Of a stretch of 64,000 nucleotides of DNA, positions 17,729 to 25,379 are shown piece by piece (the stretch's first letter is position 1; each line of letters starts with the position of its first letter). The position numbers were made by a program, and so were the translations under genes. The stretch spans positions 1-64,000 of the forward strand of contig JAFZWM010000007.1 of NCBI GenBank assembly GCA_017617315.1, given 5' to 3'. Source of the stretch: Bacteroidaceae bacterium. GTDB lineage: Bacteria; Bacteroidota; Bacteroidia; Bacteroidales; Bacteroidaceae. The notes below the pieces were generated by a model, which saw only the letters and a list, made by a program, of their open reading frames with translations, ran no database searches and had not been told where the DNA came from.

Positions 17729-17835
17729 AAAAAACGAAACAATTCACAATTCAGAAAGTTTTTCAAGTTTTAACTTTCTCTAAGTTTGCTGAAGATTGCA
17801 GCGAAGCCGCATAAGAAAGCAAATTGTTTGTTGTC

Positions 17836-17946
17836 TTTCAACTCTCAATTTTATAATTTTCAACTGTCAACTGTCCATTGTCAATTAAAAAGAATTCTCA
17901 ACTCTAAAGTTCTAATTGTTAACTGTCAATTGTCCATTGTCAATTT
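17836..17946. repeat. AT-rich TTGTCAACTGTC-type intergenic repeats
   Basis: Variants of TTTCAACTGTCAACTGTCCA and TTGTCAATTAAAA, the same family as at 17284-17517 on the other side of the 11-bp array. The remaining 17947-18309 is AT-rich leader DNA with a possible TTTCTTTG -7 box at 18163-18170 for the gene at 18310. Confidence 0.7.
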
Positions 17947-18309
17947 TAAAAAAGTTTTTTTTATCCAAACATAAGTCTTTTTCCTATTTTTCGAATGGGT
18001 ATATCTGATTTTGCTTTATTTCTTTTGTTTTGTATAGAATTAGGCGAGTATCTTTTTGCGATTTTTATTCATAAAGTCTTAATAATTGTTAAAAATATTT
18101 CGTTTCGAGTTCTAATTAACTTTTTTAACGTTTTAGATATACGCTGGTGAAATTATTTGTTGTTTCTTTGCACCCGAAATAAACAAGACATAAAGTCAAA
18201 AACTGAGAATAATAACTATTTCGCATCTTCAAATCTTAGTGTAGGCTGAGAAAATGCGATGTGAAAGGTAAAAATTTTGTTAAATTAACTTTTACTAAAT
18301 TCATTTAAA

Positions 18310-18912
18310 ATGAAAAAAATCTTTTTGATGATGGCTTTCGTAGCCATGACTTTGGGTGCTGCTGCACAGGAGAATTCATTCAACGTTAAGGGTGGCGTAG
18401 GCCTTTCTTCTCTTCAGGATCTTAGCGGTGTAACTTACAAGCTGAACTGGAAGGTTGGTGCAGGCTACGAGTTCCGTCTTAACGACCTTATCGGTATCGA
18501 GCCTTCTCTTATGGTAAACAGCAAGGGCTTCAAGACTGACTATGAAGGTGATGCAAAGAACAAGACAATCAACGCTCTTTATGTTGAAGTTCCTGTAATG
18601 TGTAACTTCCACATCAACGACAACTGGGAGCTTGGTGCTGGTCTTTATGCAGCATATCTTGTTAATGACAATTACAAGGATATGGAGAGTGGAAACGTAT
18701 CTGTTTCTTATGGTGGTATATCAATGGATTTGGATTATGAGGTTGAGACAAAGCCAAACAAGGCTGATTTCGGTGCTTATGCAGTTGCAAAGTACAACTT
18801 CGAGAACGGCTTGTTCGTTGGTCTTGACTATTCTTATGGTTTTAACGATGCTGCCAAGTACATTCCTGGCAAGAACACTACATTCGGTGCTTTTGTAGGC
18901 TTCCGTTTCTAA
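18310..18912 (+). CDS. Small outer-membrane beta-barrel protein (paralogue 1)
   Basis: 200 residues: signal peptide (about 1-19, AAAQ end), then an 8-strand-like barrel of the OMP_b-brl_2/PorT type. Motifs shared with its neighbours are IGIEPSLMVNSKG (about 58-70), VEVPVMCNFHIND (about 93-105), GAGLYAAYLV and a last strand FVGFRF ending in Phe, the usual BAM signal. It differs from its paralogues by a longer acidic loop (about 120-155). First of six related genes on this strand. No ligand or function can be assigned. Confidence 0.8.
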   Translation: MKKIFLMMAFVAMTLGAAAQENSFNVKGGVGLSSLQDLSGVTYKLNWKVGAGYEFRLNDLIGIEPSLMVNSKGFKTDYEGDAKNKTINALYVEVPVMCNFHINDNWELGAGLYAAYLVNDNYKDMESGNVSVSYGGISMDLDYEVETKPNKADFGAYAVAKYNFENGLFVGLDYSYGFNDAAKYIPGKNTTFGAFVGFRF

Positions 18913-18943
18913 TTTATAAGAAACCCAATTAGATTACATATAT

Positions 18944-18986
18944 ATTCCCGAGCGATTTGTTTTTTCGAGTCGTTCGGGAATTTTTT
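18944..18986 (+). terminator. Terminator after barrel paralogue 1
   Basis: ATTCCCGAGCGA pairs with TCGTTCGGGAAT (one wobble) around a loop, followed by TTTTTT (18981-18986). Confidence 0.8.
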
Positions 18987-19041
18987 GTCTGTAAAGGTTG
19001 ATTTGTTGTCTGTAAAAGCCTTTTTTAATCAAAAAGTTTTC

Positions 19042-19049
19042 TATCTTTG
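19042..19049 (+). promoter_or_regulatory. -7 box TATCTTTG of barrel paralogue 2
   Basis: Exact TAnnTTTG, 51 bp upstream of the ATG at 19100. No good TTTG box is seen at the usual distance. Confidence 0.5.
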
Positions 19050-19099
19050 TCTCACTTTATAAGAAAAAAGTTGTTTTATTATCAATTCAAACGTAAAAA

Positions 19100-19657
19100 A
19101 TGAAGAAACTATTTATGATTATGGCTTTGGCCGTCATCGCGCTTAATGCCGCAGCACAAGAGGATCATGTAACTCTGAAGGCAGGTTTGGGAATGGCTAC
19201 TTGTTACAAAAACAGTAGCTATTACGATTCGTGCGATGATGTTGTTGCAATGTATAAGATTGGTTTTGGCTACGACCATCATTACAACAGGGTAGTCGGC
19301 ATGGGATGTTCTATGAATCTACATGTAAGAGATGCCGGCTATCGTGATGAATATTACACTGGAACAGGAAGAAGTTACAACGGGGATAGTGACTATTTGT
19401 ACGATATTGTTGCGCCGATACACATCAATCTGTATCCGGGCAAGCATTGGGTTCTGAGTTCTGGCTTGTATTTCTCTATTTCGGCGTCGCAAGGCTTTGA
19501 TTCTGATGTCGACTTTGGTTATATCACAAGTGCACAGTATCAGTTTAACAGCGGCTTGTTCTTCGGATTGGATACGAGCCTCGGATTTATTCCGAAGAGA
19601 GATTCCGATAATGCAACAAACTGCACGGCGAGTATGTTCGTAGGATTCGCTTTCTGA
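19100..19657 (+). CDS. Small outer-membrane beta-barrel protein (paralogue 2, divergent)
   Basis: 185 residues with the same leader style (MKKLFMIMALAVIALNAAAQ) and the same C-terminal FVGFAF. The body has diverged most: IGIEPSLM is replaced by VGMGCSMNLHV and the MCNFH motif by PIHINLYPGKHWVLSSGLY. It keeps FNSGLFFGLDTSLGF near the end. Four Cys residues lie outside the leader, unusual for this set. It has its own promoter, so it is a separate transcription unit. Confidence 0.75.
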   Translation: MKKLFMIMALAVIALNAAAQEDHVTLKAGLGMATCYKNSSYYDSCDDVVAMYKIGFGYDHHYNRVVGMGCSMNLHVRDAGYRDEYYTGTGRSYNGDSDYLYDIVAPIHINLYPGKHWVLSSGLYFSISASQGFDSDVDFGYITSAQYQFNSGLFFGLDTSLGFIPKRDSDNATNCTASMFVGFAF

Positions 19658-19687
19658 CGTTTTTTTGCTGAAACAGAAAAATGTTAT

Positions 19688-19695
19688 TATATTTG
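19688..19695 (+). promoter_or_regulatory. -7 box TATATTTG of barrel paralogue 3
   Basis: Exact TAnnTTTG match 53 bp before the ATG at 19748, almost the same distance as for paralogue 2. Confidence 0.5.
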
Positions 19696-19747
19696 CAGCG
19701 CATTTAAAAAGAATTAGTTAAACAGTTAAAATTATCAAATCAACCAA

Positions 19748-20290
19748 ATGAAAAAGTTATTCTTGATGATGGCTTTCGCAGTCATCACTTTGAGTGCCGC
19801 TGCACAGAAGAGCGGTTTCGACGTAAAGGCAGGTTTCGGTCTTTCTAGTTACATGGGCGATGCTGCCGACGGTGCAGACGCTAAGTTCAACTGGAAGCTT
19901 GGCGCAGGCTATGAAATTCGTATCAACAAGCTTATCGGCATCGAGCCATCTTTGATGCTTAACAGCAAGGGTGCTGAGTATTCTAGGTGGGATGGTAACA
20001 GAAAGTTTACTACAACCAACAACTTGCTTTATCTTGAGATGCCGGCAATGTGTAACTTCCACCTTAACAGAAACTGGGTGGTTGGCGCAGGTATTTACTG
20101 TGCTTACCTTGTAGACGATGACGACACAAACTTCGAAAATTTCGATACCGGATTTTGCGTTGGTGGTAAGTATCAGTTCGACAGCGGTTTCTTCCTCGGT
20201 CTTGATGCCTCATTCGGCGGTGTAGATTTGGATAAGCACTATGATGCTCAGAACATCACTTTCGGTACAGTAGTTGGATTCGCATTCTAA
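19748..20290 (+). CDS. Small outer-membrane beta-barrel protein (paralogue 3)
   Basis: 180 residues: leader MKKLFLMMAFAVITLSAAAQ, then the shared motifs LIGIEPSLMLNSKG, LEMPAMCNFHLNRNW, GAGIYCAYLVDDDD and FDSGFFLGLDASFGG, ending VVGFAF. It is the closest relative of paralogues 1 and 4 by eye. It is followed by a terminator at 20302-20335. Confidence 0.8.
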   Translation: MKKLFLMMAFAVITLSAAAQKSGFDVKAGFGLSSYMGDAADGADAKFNWKLGAGYEIRINKLIGIEPSLMLNSKGAEYSRWDGNRKFTTTNNLLYLEMPAMCNFHLNRNWVVGAGIYCAYLVDDDDTNFENFDTGFCVGGKYQFDSGFFLGLDASFGGVDLDKHYDAQNITFGTVVGFAF

Positions 20291-20301
20291 ATTCATAACT
20301 T

Positions 20302-20335
20302 AAGAGTCGCCTTGGTTTAGGCGGCTCTTTTTTTG
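20302..20335 (+). terminator. Terminator after barrel paralogue 3
   Basis: AAGAGTCGCC (20302-20311) pairs with GGCGGCTCTT (20320-20329, one wobble), then a T run. The T run ends only about 10 bases before the ATG of the next gene, so that gene is probably expressed by read-through. Confidence 0.75.
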
Positions 20336-20344
20336 ATAATAATT

Positions 20345-21001
20345 ATGAAGAAACTATTTAATGCAATCAGAAAATCCGATTTAGAAACGGTTAGACAAAT
20401 TATTCTGAAACAGCCAGAACTGGTAAACTGTGTGGCAAGGCAGCCGCCAAAGAAAGACGACGGGCAGTCGCCGCTGCAAGTGGCTCTGAAAACAGGTAAT
20501 AATGGCATTGCCGAATTCCTTATCGATAATGGAGCAGATGTTAATTTTATTGAAGATGAGTCGTGCTGTAACGAGTGGAGAACGCCCGTTCTTCATGATG
20601 CAATAAACTGTGCCGTAATGCAGAGCCGGTGGAACTCCAATGGTCGTGATGGATTCCATGTGTTCTCAACAAAAGAAAAGGCATCGGCATCTCTTTCCAA
20701 TCTGAAGAAAATGATTGCCGCCGGAGCCGATGTTAATGCGCTCGATTCCTGCGGAAATTCGTGCTTATGGCGTTTTACATTGCAGGCAAATCAGATTTTG
20801 CCGCAGTATATCTATGCCGAACATCGGGAGTGTGACAACCGCGTCTTTACGACAGAATTACACGAGGATTTAAGACAAATACTAACAGCATTGAGAGATG
20901 CAGGAGCAGATGTGAACTATAAAAGACCCAATAGGGGAGCAATCCGCGATGTTTTTCGCGAAGGCTCTATTGCCGTGTTGTTCAAAGAGGTGTTTGGGTA
21001 G
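20345..21001 (+). CDS. Ankyrin-repeat protein
   Basis: 218 residues with at least three ankyrin-like units: SPLQVALKTGNNGIAEFLID followed by NGADVNF (about 44-71), a middle unit with LKKMIAAGADVNALDSCGNS (about 118-142), and a last one with ILTALRDAGADVNYK (about 182-198). There is no signal peptide, so it is probably cytoplasmic and binds protein. The spacer between units is irregular, so some repeats are degenerate. A TTG 12 bases upstream is in frame, but the ATG at 20345 begins the recognisable helix and is preferred. Its position inside the barrel cluster is the only clue to its role. Confidence 0.75.
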   Translation: MKKLFNAIRKSDLETVRQIILKQPELVNCVARQPPKKDDGQSPLQVALKTGNNGIAEFLIDNGADVNFIEDESCCNEWRTPVLHDAINCAVMQSRWNSNGRDGFHVFSTKEKASASLSNLKKMIAAGADVNALDSCGNSCLWRFTLQANQILPQYIYAEHRECDNRVFTTELHEDLRQILTALRDAGADVNYKRPNRGAIRDVFREGSIAVLFKEVFG

Positions 21002-21104
21002 TTTGTTTTATGTCCTCAAAATTGTGTCTTACTTTCCGGCAGCAATACTTTTATTTTCGGGAAAAATGCCTGTTTAATGTGGTGTAAAAGAGGAAAAATA
21101 GTTG

Positions 21105-21112
21105 TATCTTTG
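21105..21112 (+). promoter_or_regulatory. -7 box TATCTTTG of barrel paralogue 4
   Basis: Exact TAnnTTTG match 33 bp before the ATG at 21145, at the end of a 143-bp gap. Confidence 0.5.
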
Positions 21113-21144
21113 CAGCCGCAATTTTAATATTTGAAGAAACAAGT

Positions 21145-21687
21145 ATGATGAGAAAATTATTATTGATGATGGCTTTTGTGGCTGTCTCATTTAGTGCAGC
21201 CGCGCAGAAGGGTGATTTCAACGTTAAGGCTGGTTTAGGCGTGGCAAACTGGTTGAGCACGGACTACGAAGAGAATTGTAACTACAAACTTAACTGGAAA
21301 GTTGGAGGAGGCTTCGAGTTCCGCGTCTGCAAACTTATCGGCATAGAGCCGTCGGTTATGCTCAACAGCAAGGGAACAAAGTGGGAATGGGAAGGTAAAA
21401 CCGTAAAATTTAGCAGAACCGCAAATTTGCTTTATCTTGAAACTCCAATAATGTGCAATTTCCATATTGACGAAAAATGGGCGTTTGGTGCTGGAGTCTA
21501 TTTTGCTACGCTTGTAGATGATGGTGGCACAGATCTCTATGCATATGATTCTGGCTTGTGTTTTGGTGGAAAATATCAGTTTGGCAACGGATACTTTTTG
21601 GGACTTGATTCTACACTCGGGCGTACGGATTTGGGGCTCGAACGATGGAATTTCACAATGGGAGCGATATTTGGTTACAGATTCTAA
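21145..21687 (+). CDS. Small outer-membrane beta-barrel protein (paralogue 4)
   Basis: 180 residues: leader MMRKLLLMMAFVAVSFSAAAQ (the second Met at 21148 would also work), then LIGIEPSVMLNSKG, YLETPIMCNFHIDEKW, GAGVYFATLVDDGG, FGNGYFLGLDSTLG and the end FGYRF. The next paralogue begins 20 bp downstream, so the two form an operon. Confidence 0.8.
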   Translation: MMRKLLLMMAFVAVSFSAAAQKGDFNVKAGLGVANWLSTDYEENCNYKLNWKVGGGFEFRVCKLIGIEPSVMLNSKGTKWEWEGKTVKFSRTANLLYLETPIMCNFHIDEKWAFGAGVYFATLVDDGGTDLYAYDSGLCFGGKYQFGNGYFLGLDSTLGRTDLGLERWNFTMGAIFGYRF

Positions 21688-21706
21688 TATTTTAATAAGG
21701 CAATAG

Positions 21707-22324
21707 ATGAAAAAAATATTTTTGATGATGGCATTTGTAGCCATTTCATTTGTAGCGTCTGCACAGAATAGCCGTTTTGATGTAAAGATTGGTTACGGTT
21801 GGGCAAATTTGTACGGCGACGATTCGAAAGTTGCTGAAAGTATATTCAGTTGGAAGATTGGTGCAGGCTATGAGTTCCGTCTCGGCAAGCTTATCGGCAT
21901 AGAGCCGTCTTTGATGGTTGACAGCAAGGGCGCAAGAAGGTATGATTTGATGTATTCAAAATGGAATTTCTCTTTTAATTCTTATACTGATTCTTATGAA
22001 GATGTTTGTATTAATCCCTTTCTTGATGAGCGTTATTGGGGAAGCTTTAAAAAGCATGTGTTCTACCTTGAAATGCCAGTAATGTGCAAATTCCATATTG
22101 GTAACAGATTGGTGCTTGGTGCAGGTGCTTATGCTGCCACGCTTATCGAAGATGACGATACAAATTGTAGGTCGTTCGATGCCGGTGCTTGCTTCAGCGG
22201 TGAGTTTCAGTTTGATAACGGCTTGTTTATCGGGGCGGATATGACGGTTGGTTACGTACCTTTGTATAAATCATCTGATCTTTATAACCAAACAACTACA
22301 TTCATCATAGGCTATAAGTTCTGA
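21707..22324 (+). CDS. Small outer-membrane beta-barrel protein (paralogue 5)
   Basis: 205 residues: leader MKKIFLMMAFVAISFVASAQ, LIGIEPSLMVDSKG, then a 30-residue insertion rich in Tyr, Asn and Phe (about 87-117) not found in the other copies, then YLEMPVMCKFHIGNR, GAGAYAATLIEDDDT and the ending IGYKF. The insertion would extend an extracellular loop, the part most free to vary in such barrels. It shares the message of paralogue 4 and ends at the terminator at 22352-22384. Confidence 0.8.
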   Translation: MKKIFLMMAFVAISFVASAQNSRFDVKIGYGWANLYGDDSKVAESIFSWKIGAGYEFRLGKLIGIEPSLMVDSKGARRYDLMYSKWNFSFNSYTDSYEDVCINPFLDERYWGSFKKHVFYLEMPVMCKFHIGNRLVLGAGAYAATLIEDDDTNCRSFDAGACFSGEFQFDNGLFIGADMTVGYVPLYKSSDLYNQTTTFIIGYKF

Positions 22325-22351
22325 GATAAGTCTTAGGCTATATATACAGAG

Positions 22352-22384
22352 TCCGGTAATATTCGATATTGCCGGATTTTTTTG
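22352..22384 (+). terminator. Terminator after barrel paralogue 5
   Basis: TCCGGTAATAT pairs with ATATTGCCGGA (one wobble) around a 3-base loop, followed by seven T residues. Confidence 0.85.
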
Positions 22385-22449
22385 TGTTTATTCTTGCATC
22401 AGAAAGGTGATCTGTCGATATAATGATTGATTCTTTCAGTAAAAATATC

Positions 22450-22457
22450 TATCTTTG
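22450..22457 (+). promoter_or_regulatory. -7 box TATCTTTG of barrel paralogue 6
   Basis: Exact TAnnTTTG, 51 bp before the ATG at 22508. ATTG at 22426-22429, 20 bp upstream, is a possible imperfect TTTG box. Confidence 0.55.
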
Positions 22458-22507
22458 CATTGATAAAGTAATGATACTATCTATTAACAAACATAATTTT
22501 CAATTGA

Positions 22508-23062
22508 ATGAAAAAGTTTATTTTGGCTATGGCTCTTGTAGCCGCTTCTGTGTGTGCCAATGCGCAGGAAAGAGCAAGACTGACTGTTAAAGTGGGCGGA
22601 GGCTATGCTGGCCTAATCGGTGCAGAATCTGACGGAGCAGAGTTTGATACAAGCTTTAAGACTGGCGTCGGCTGCGAGTTTCCGCTTAACGATTTAATCG
22701 GCATTGAGCCGTCTTTCATGTTTTGCCAGAAGGGATTTTCTGGAAATGGCCCAACGTCGTTTTATCACGAAGATTACAAATGGAACGTTAAGTACATTGA
22801 GGTGCCGGTGATGTGCAACTTTCATCTGAACGACAAGTTGGTACTTGGAACAGGACTCTATTTTGCGAGCCTCATTGATGATTACGGATTGTCTGACACA
22901 AACTCTTTCGATACGGGATTGGCTGTCAACTTAAAGTACAATTTCAGGAATGGCTTGTCGGTTGGGGCAGATATGACAACGGGCTTTTCAAGAGTATTCA
23001 AAAACAAAGAGTATTATAACTGCATGATAGGAATTGTGGCAGGTTATTCATTCTCATTCTGA
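22508..23062 (+). CDS. Small outer-membrane beta-barrel protein (paralogue 6)
   Basis: 184 residues: leader MKKFILAMALVAASVCANAQ, then LIGIEPSFMFCQKG, IEVPVMCNFHLNDKLVLG, GTGLYFASLIDDYG, and a final strand ending SFSF. It is the last of the series and is closed by a bidirectional terminator shared with apbE. Confidence 0.8.
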   Translation: MKKFILAMALVAASVCANAQERARLTVKVGGGYAGLIGAESDGAEFDTSFKTGVGCEFPLNDLIGIEPSFMFCQKGFSGNGPTSFYHEDYKWNVKYIEVPVMCNFHLNDKLVLGTGLYFASLIDDYGLSDTNSFDTGLAVNLKYNFRNGLSVGADMTTGFSRVFKNKEYYNCMIGIVAGYSFSF

Positions 23063-23069
23063 TAAGTGC

Positions 23070-23113
23070 AAAAAAATGCAGTAATAAAGAAAGATTTATT
23101 ACTGCATTTTTTT
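23070..23113. terminator. Bidirectional terminator between paralogue 6 and apbE
   Basis: Perfect 19-bp stem (23070-23088 with 23095-23113) with A and T runs at its two ends, so it can stop transcription from both convergent units. Confidence 0.9.
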
Positions 23114-23117
23114 GATT

Positions 23118-24131
23118 TTATTTTGTCATCCATTTCTTCATGCCTTCCGTCTGGAATGTCAGGTTTTCGCCATTCTCGCCAGAGTAGATGAAATAAGCCT
23201 GAATTTCGGGATGCTTGGCGAGCAGAGCCTTTGCCTTGTCGAGTCCCATAACCATGAACGATGTTGCAAACGCATCGGCTGTGGCACAGTCTTTAGCAAG
23301 CACCGTGCTGCTCAGAATGCTGTGCTGAACAGGGTAGCCCGTCTTTGGGTCGATGGTGTGGGCATATTTCTTGCCGTCCTTGTAGTAGAAGTTGCGGTAG
23401 TTGCCCGATGTTGCCATGGCAATATCCGTAACATTAAGGATTGTCTGCTGCTCTGTTTCTATGGCGAGCGAGTCGTCAACAGGCTTGCTTACGCCAATCC
23501 TCCAACTCTTGCCATGTGGATTGTGACCTTTTACCACAATTTCGCCGCCAATCTCAATCATATAGTCCGTAATGCCCAAGCGGTCGAACAGTCTTGCCAC
23601 GCAGTCCGTTCCGTAGCCTTTGGCAATGGCGCTGCAATCGAGCATTATGCGGTTGTCGTCCTTCTTTATCTTGCCGCCTTCGAGTCTTACTTTCTGGTAG
23701 CCCACTATGGCGCGCAGACTGTCAATCTTCTGAGCCGTGATGCTGTCTTTCTTCTTGAAACCGAATCCCCACGCGTTTACGAGCGGAGCAACGGTTATGT
23801 CGAAACAGCCGTCGGTTACGGTAGAAATGCTCTGTGCCAGATTGAATACGTTTGTGAACATACTGTCGGACGTAACGTCCTCGTTGCGGTTAATCTTGCT
23901 TATTACCGATTCTTTGTTGAACGGCGACAGCGAGAAATCAACCTTCTTCAGTTCCTTTTCGATGTCAGCCTGAATGTCGCGGTCGTAGTTATAGCTTGCC
24001 GAGTAGATAGTGCCGAAAATCGTTCCGTTGTTCTTGAAGTAGCGGAGGTTGGCGCTACCGTTGTTGCTTTTGACAATCCATACCGTTGCGGCAATCAGAG
24101 CCAGCAGGAAAATCCAGCGAAATTTAGTCAT
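23118..24131 (-). CDS. apbE: FAD:protein FMN transferase ApbE
   Basis: About 337 residues when started at the second Met (MTKFRW, 24131); an upstream ATG at 24164 adds 11 residues. A membrane anchor or signal segment (FRWIFLLALIAATVWIV) is followed by the ApbE fold: FSLSPFNKESVISKIN, LDCSAIAKGYGTDCVARL, IEIGGEIVVKG, the Mg-site-like phrase HTIDPKTGYPV, and DCATADAFATSFMVMG. ApbE moves FMN from FAD to a Thr of exported or membrane flavoproteins. The obvious clients in this window are NqrB and NqrC (55706-57609), although the genes lie about 30 kb apart. It is the last gene of a five-gene minus-strand operon. Confidence 0.93.
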   Translation of the reverse strand: MTKFRWIFLLALIAATVWIVKSNNGSANLRYFKNNGTIFGTIYSASYNYDRDIQADIEKELKKVDFSLSPFNKESVISKINRNEDVTSDSMFTNVFNLAQSISTVTDGCFDITVAPLVNAWGFGFKKKDSITAQKIDSLRAIVGYQKVRLEGGKIKKDDNRIMLDCSAIAKGYGTDCVARLFDRLGITDYMIEIGGEIVVKGHNPHGKSWRIGVSKPVDDSLAIETEQQTILNVTDIAMATSGNYRNFYYKDGKKYAHTIDPKTGYPVQHSILSSTVLAKDCATADAFATSFMVMGLDKAKALLAKHPEIQAYFIYSGENGENLTFQTEGMKKWMTK

Positions 24132-24193
24132 CTTATGTTGTGTGTATGATTCTTCTATTTTCATTTAAACCGAATGTTTTTATGCTGATGCGT

Positions 24194-24886
24194 TTACAGG
24201 TGCAGGTCGAAAATCAGACTGTAGTTCAGTCCCCACTGCGTGTCGCGGTTGTTTCCGTAGCCCGGAATGTACCACGGCGATGCAATCTTGGTCGATTTAG
24301 CCGTGAACTTGCGTTTGTAGTGAAGCGACCATCCCATGTGGAATCCGCTTATAATCTGTGCCTCGAAACCAAGTCCAATCTCGCCCCAAGCAGCGCGACT
24401 GCTTATGCCCGATTCGTTGAAGTATAGTTCTTCGCCGCCCCAAACAGGGTCTACTATCGGATTGTGCGTCTCAACATCGTACTTGAATTTGGTGTAGCCG
24501 AATCGCACGCCGGCATACAGACGGTTGCCCTGATGCTTGTTGCGCAGCATGTTGTAGTCGCATCCCACGCGGAAATATGGAGCCTTGCTCTTGTAGCTGA
24601 TGTTGGTCTCGTCGTTGGTGTGATCACACATTCCGTAGCCCAGTTCGAAGATTGGGAAGAACGTGTCCTTCAGGTTGATGCGCAGCGAAGCTTCGGCATT
24701 GCCATACGAGCCGAGTTTGTATCGTGCCGGACCGAAGAGGTCTACGCCCACGGCAGCACCCTTGAACAGGGCAACGCTGTCATTGTCTTGTGCAAGAATT
24801 CTCTGAGCCTGTTCTTCGGCAATCTGCTGCTGTGCGTGTGCTGCAACAGAGAAGGCAAGCAGGCTAATCAGCGTTAATGTCTTCAT
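24194..24886 (-). CDS. DUF6048-like outer-membrane protein
   Basis: 230 residues with signal peptide MKTLTLISLLAFSVAAHAQ, then a beta-rich body: FGPARYKLGSYGNAEASLRI, PIFELGYGMCDHTND, GCDYNMLR, YAGVRFGYTKF, and a tail with GYGNNRDTQWGLNYSL. It resembles the Bacteroidota family I know as DUF6048, a predicted outer-membrane barrel of unknown role; the assignment is from memory. It overlaps the upstream gene by 23 bp, so the two are translationally coupled. Confidence 0.6.
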   Translation of the reverse strand: MKTLTLISLLAFSVAAHAQQQIAEEQAQRILAQDNDSVALFKGAAVGVDLFGPARYKLGSYGNAEASLRINLKDTFFPIFELGYGMCDHTNDETNISYKSKAPYFRVGCDYNMLRNKHQGNRLYAGVRFGYTKFKYDVETHNPIVDPVWGGEELYFNESGISSRAAWGEIGLGFEAQIISGFHMGWSLHYKRKFTAKSTKIASPWYIPGYGNNRDTQWGLNYSLIFDLHL

Positions 24887-25379
24887 ATTCGAAATGAATG
24901 TTTTCTGTCCGGTCGAAGGTTACTTCGCCCTTGGTTATCGAAGCTTTTCTTATCTGTTTGTCGAGCGGTTCAACCTCGATGTCCGTTATCATGTGATAGG
25001 CGCAAGGCTGATTGTCCATATTCTCGAAGTGCAGCCAGTTGTCGTGCGAAACCGTAACGCTAACCTCGTCAATCTTGCTGCCGTTCTTGAAACTGAACTT
25101 AAACACATCCTTGTTCTTGCTGTAACTCAGCGGAAGGCAGATGGTCTTGCGTCCGTAGCCCTCGGCATACGTTACGAGCACAGAGTCTGTGCCCTCGGCG
25201 GTTATCTGCAACGAGTCGGATATGGCTATGCTGTCGCCATTCTCGTTATAGAACCGCATCATGCAGTACGATGTGTGGTAAAGCTGATAGTCAATCTCCG
25301 AACAGCTCTGCCACAATGCAGTTAAGGCCATCGCAAGGATGACCGTTAACCGTAGACTGTATTTCCTGACTTTGTGCAT
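24864..25379 (-). CDS. Small envelope protein (DUF6452-like)
   Basis: 171 residues with an N-terminal signal or lipoprotein segment (LTVILAMALTALWQSCSEID; the Cys at about 26 could be lipidated). The body is beta-rich (YCMMRFYNENGDSIAISDSL, then FSFKNGSKIDEVSVTVSHDN). It matches my recollection of DUF6452, commonly next to DUF6048. Its start codon overlaps the stop codon of the glycosyltransferase upstream (TGATG). Confidence 0.55.
   Translation of the reverse strand: MHKVRKYSLRLTVILAMALTALWQSCSEIDYQLYHTSYCMMRFYNENGDSIAISDSLQITAEGTDSVLVTYAEGYGRKTICLPLSYSKNKDVFKFSFKNGSKIDEVSVTVSHDNWLHFENMDNQPCAYHMITDIEVEPLDKQIRKASITKGEVTFDRTENIHFEYEDINAD

Noticed and set aside
17450..17974. Two coding regions over the middle array and adjacent repeats
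   Set aside because: Their translations are just the 11-bp units and the TTGTCAACTG repeats read as protein.
20333..20344. TTG start extending the ankyrin gene by four codons
   Set aside because: It lies inside the terminator T run; the ATG at 20345 starts the conserved helix.
23112..24149. 345-codon plus-strand frame
   Set aside because: It is the shadow of apbE on the opposite strand; apbE has clear motifs and this frame has none.
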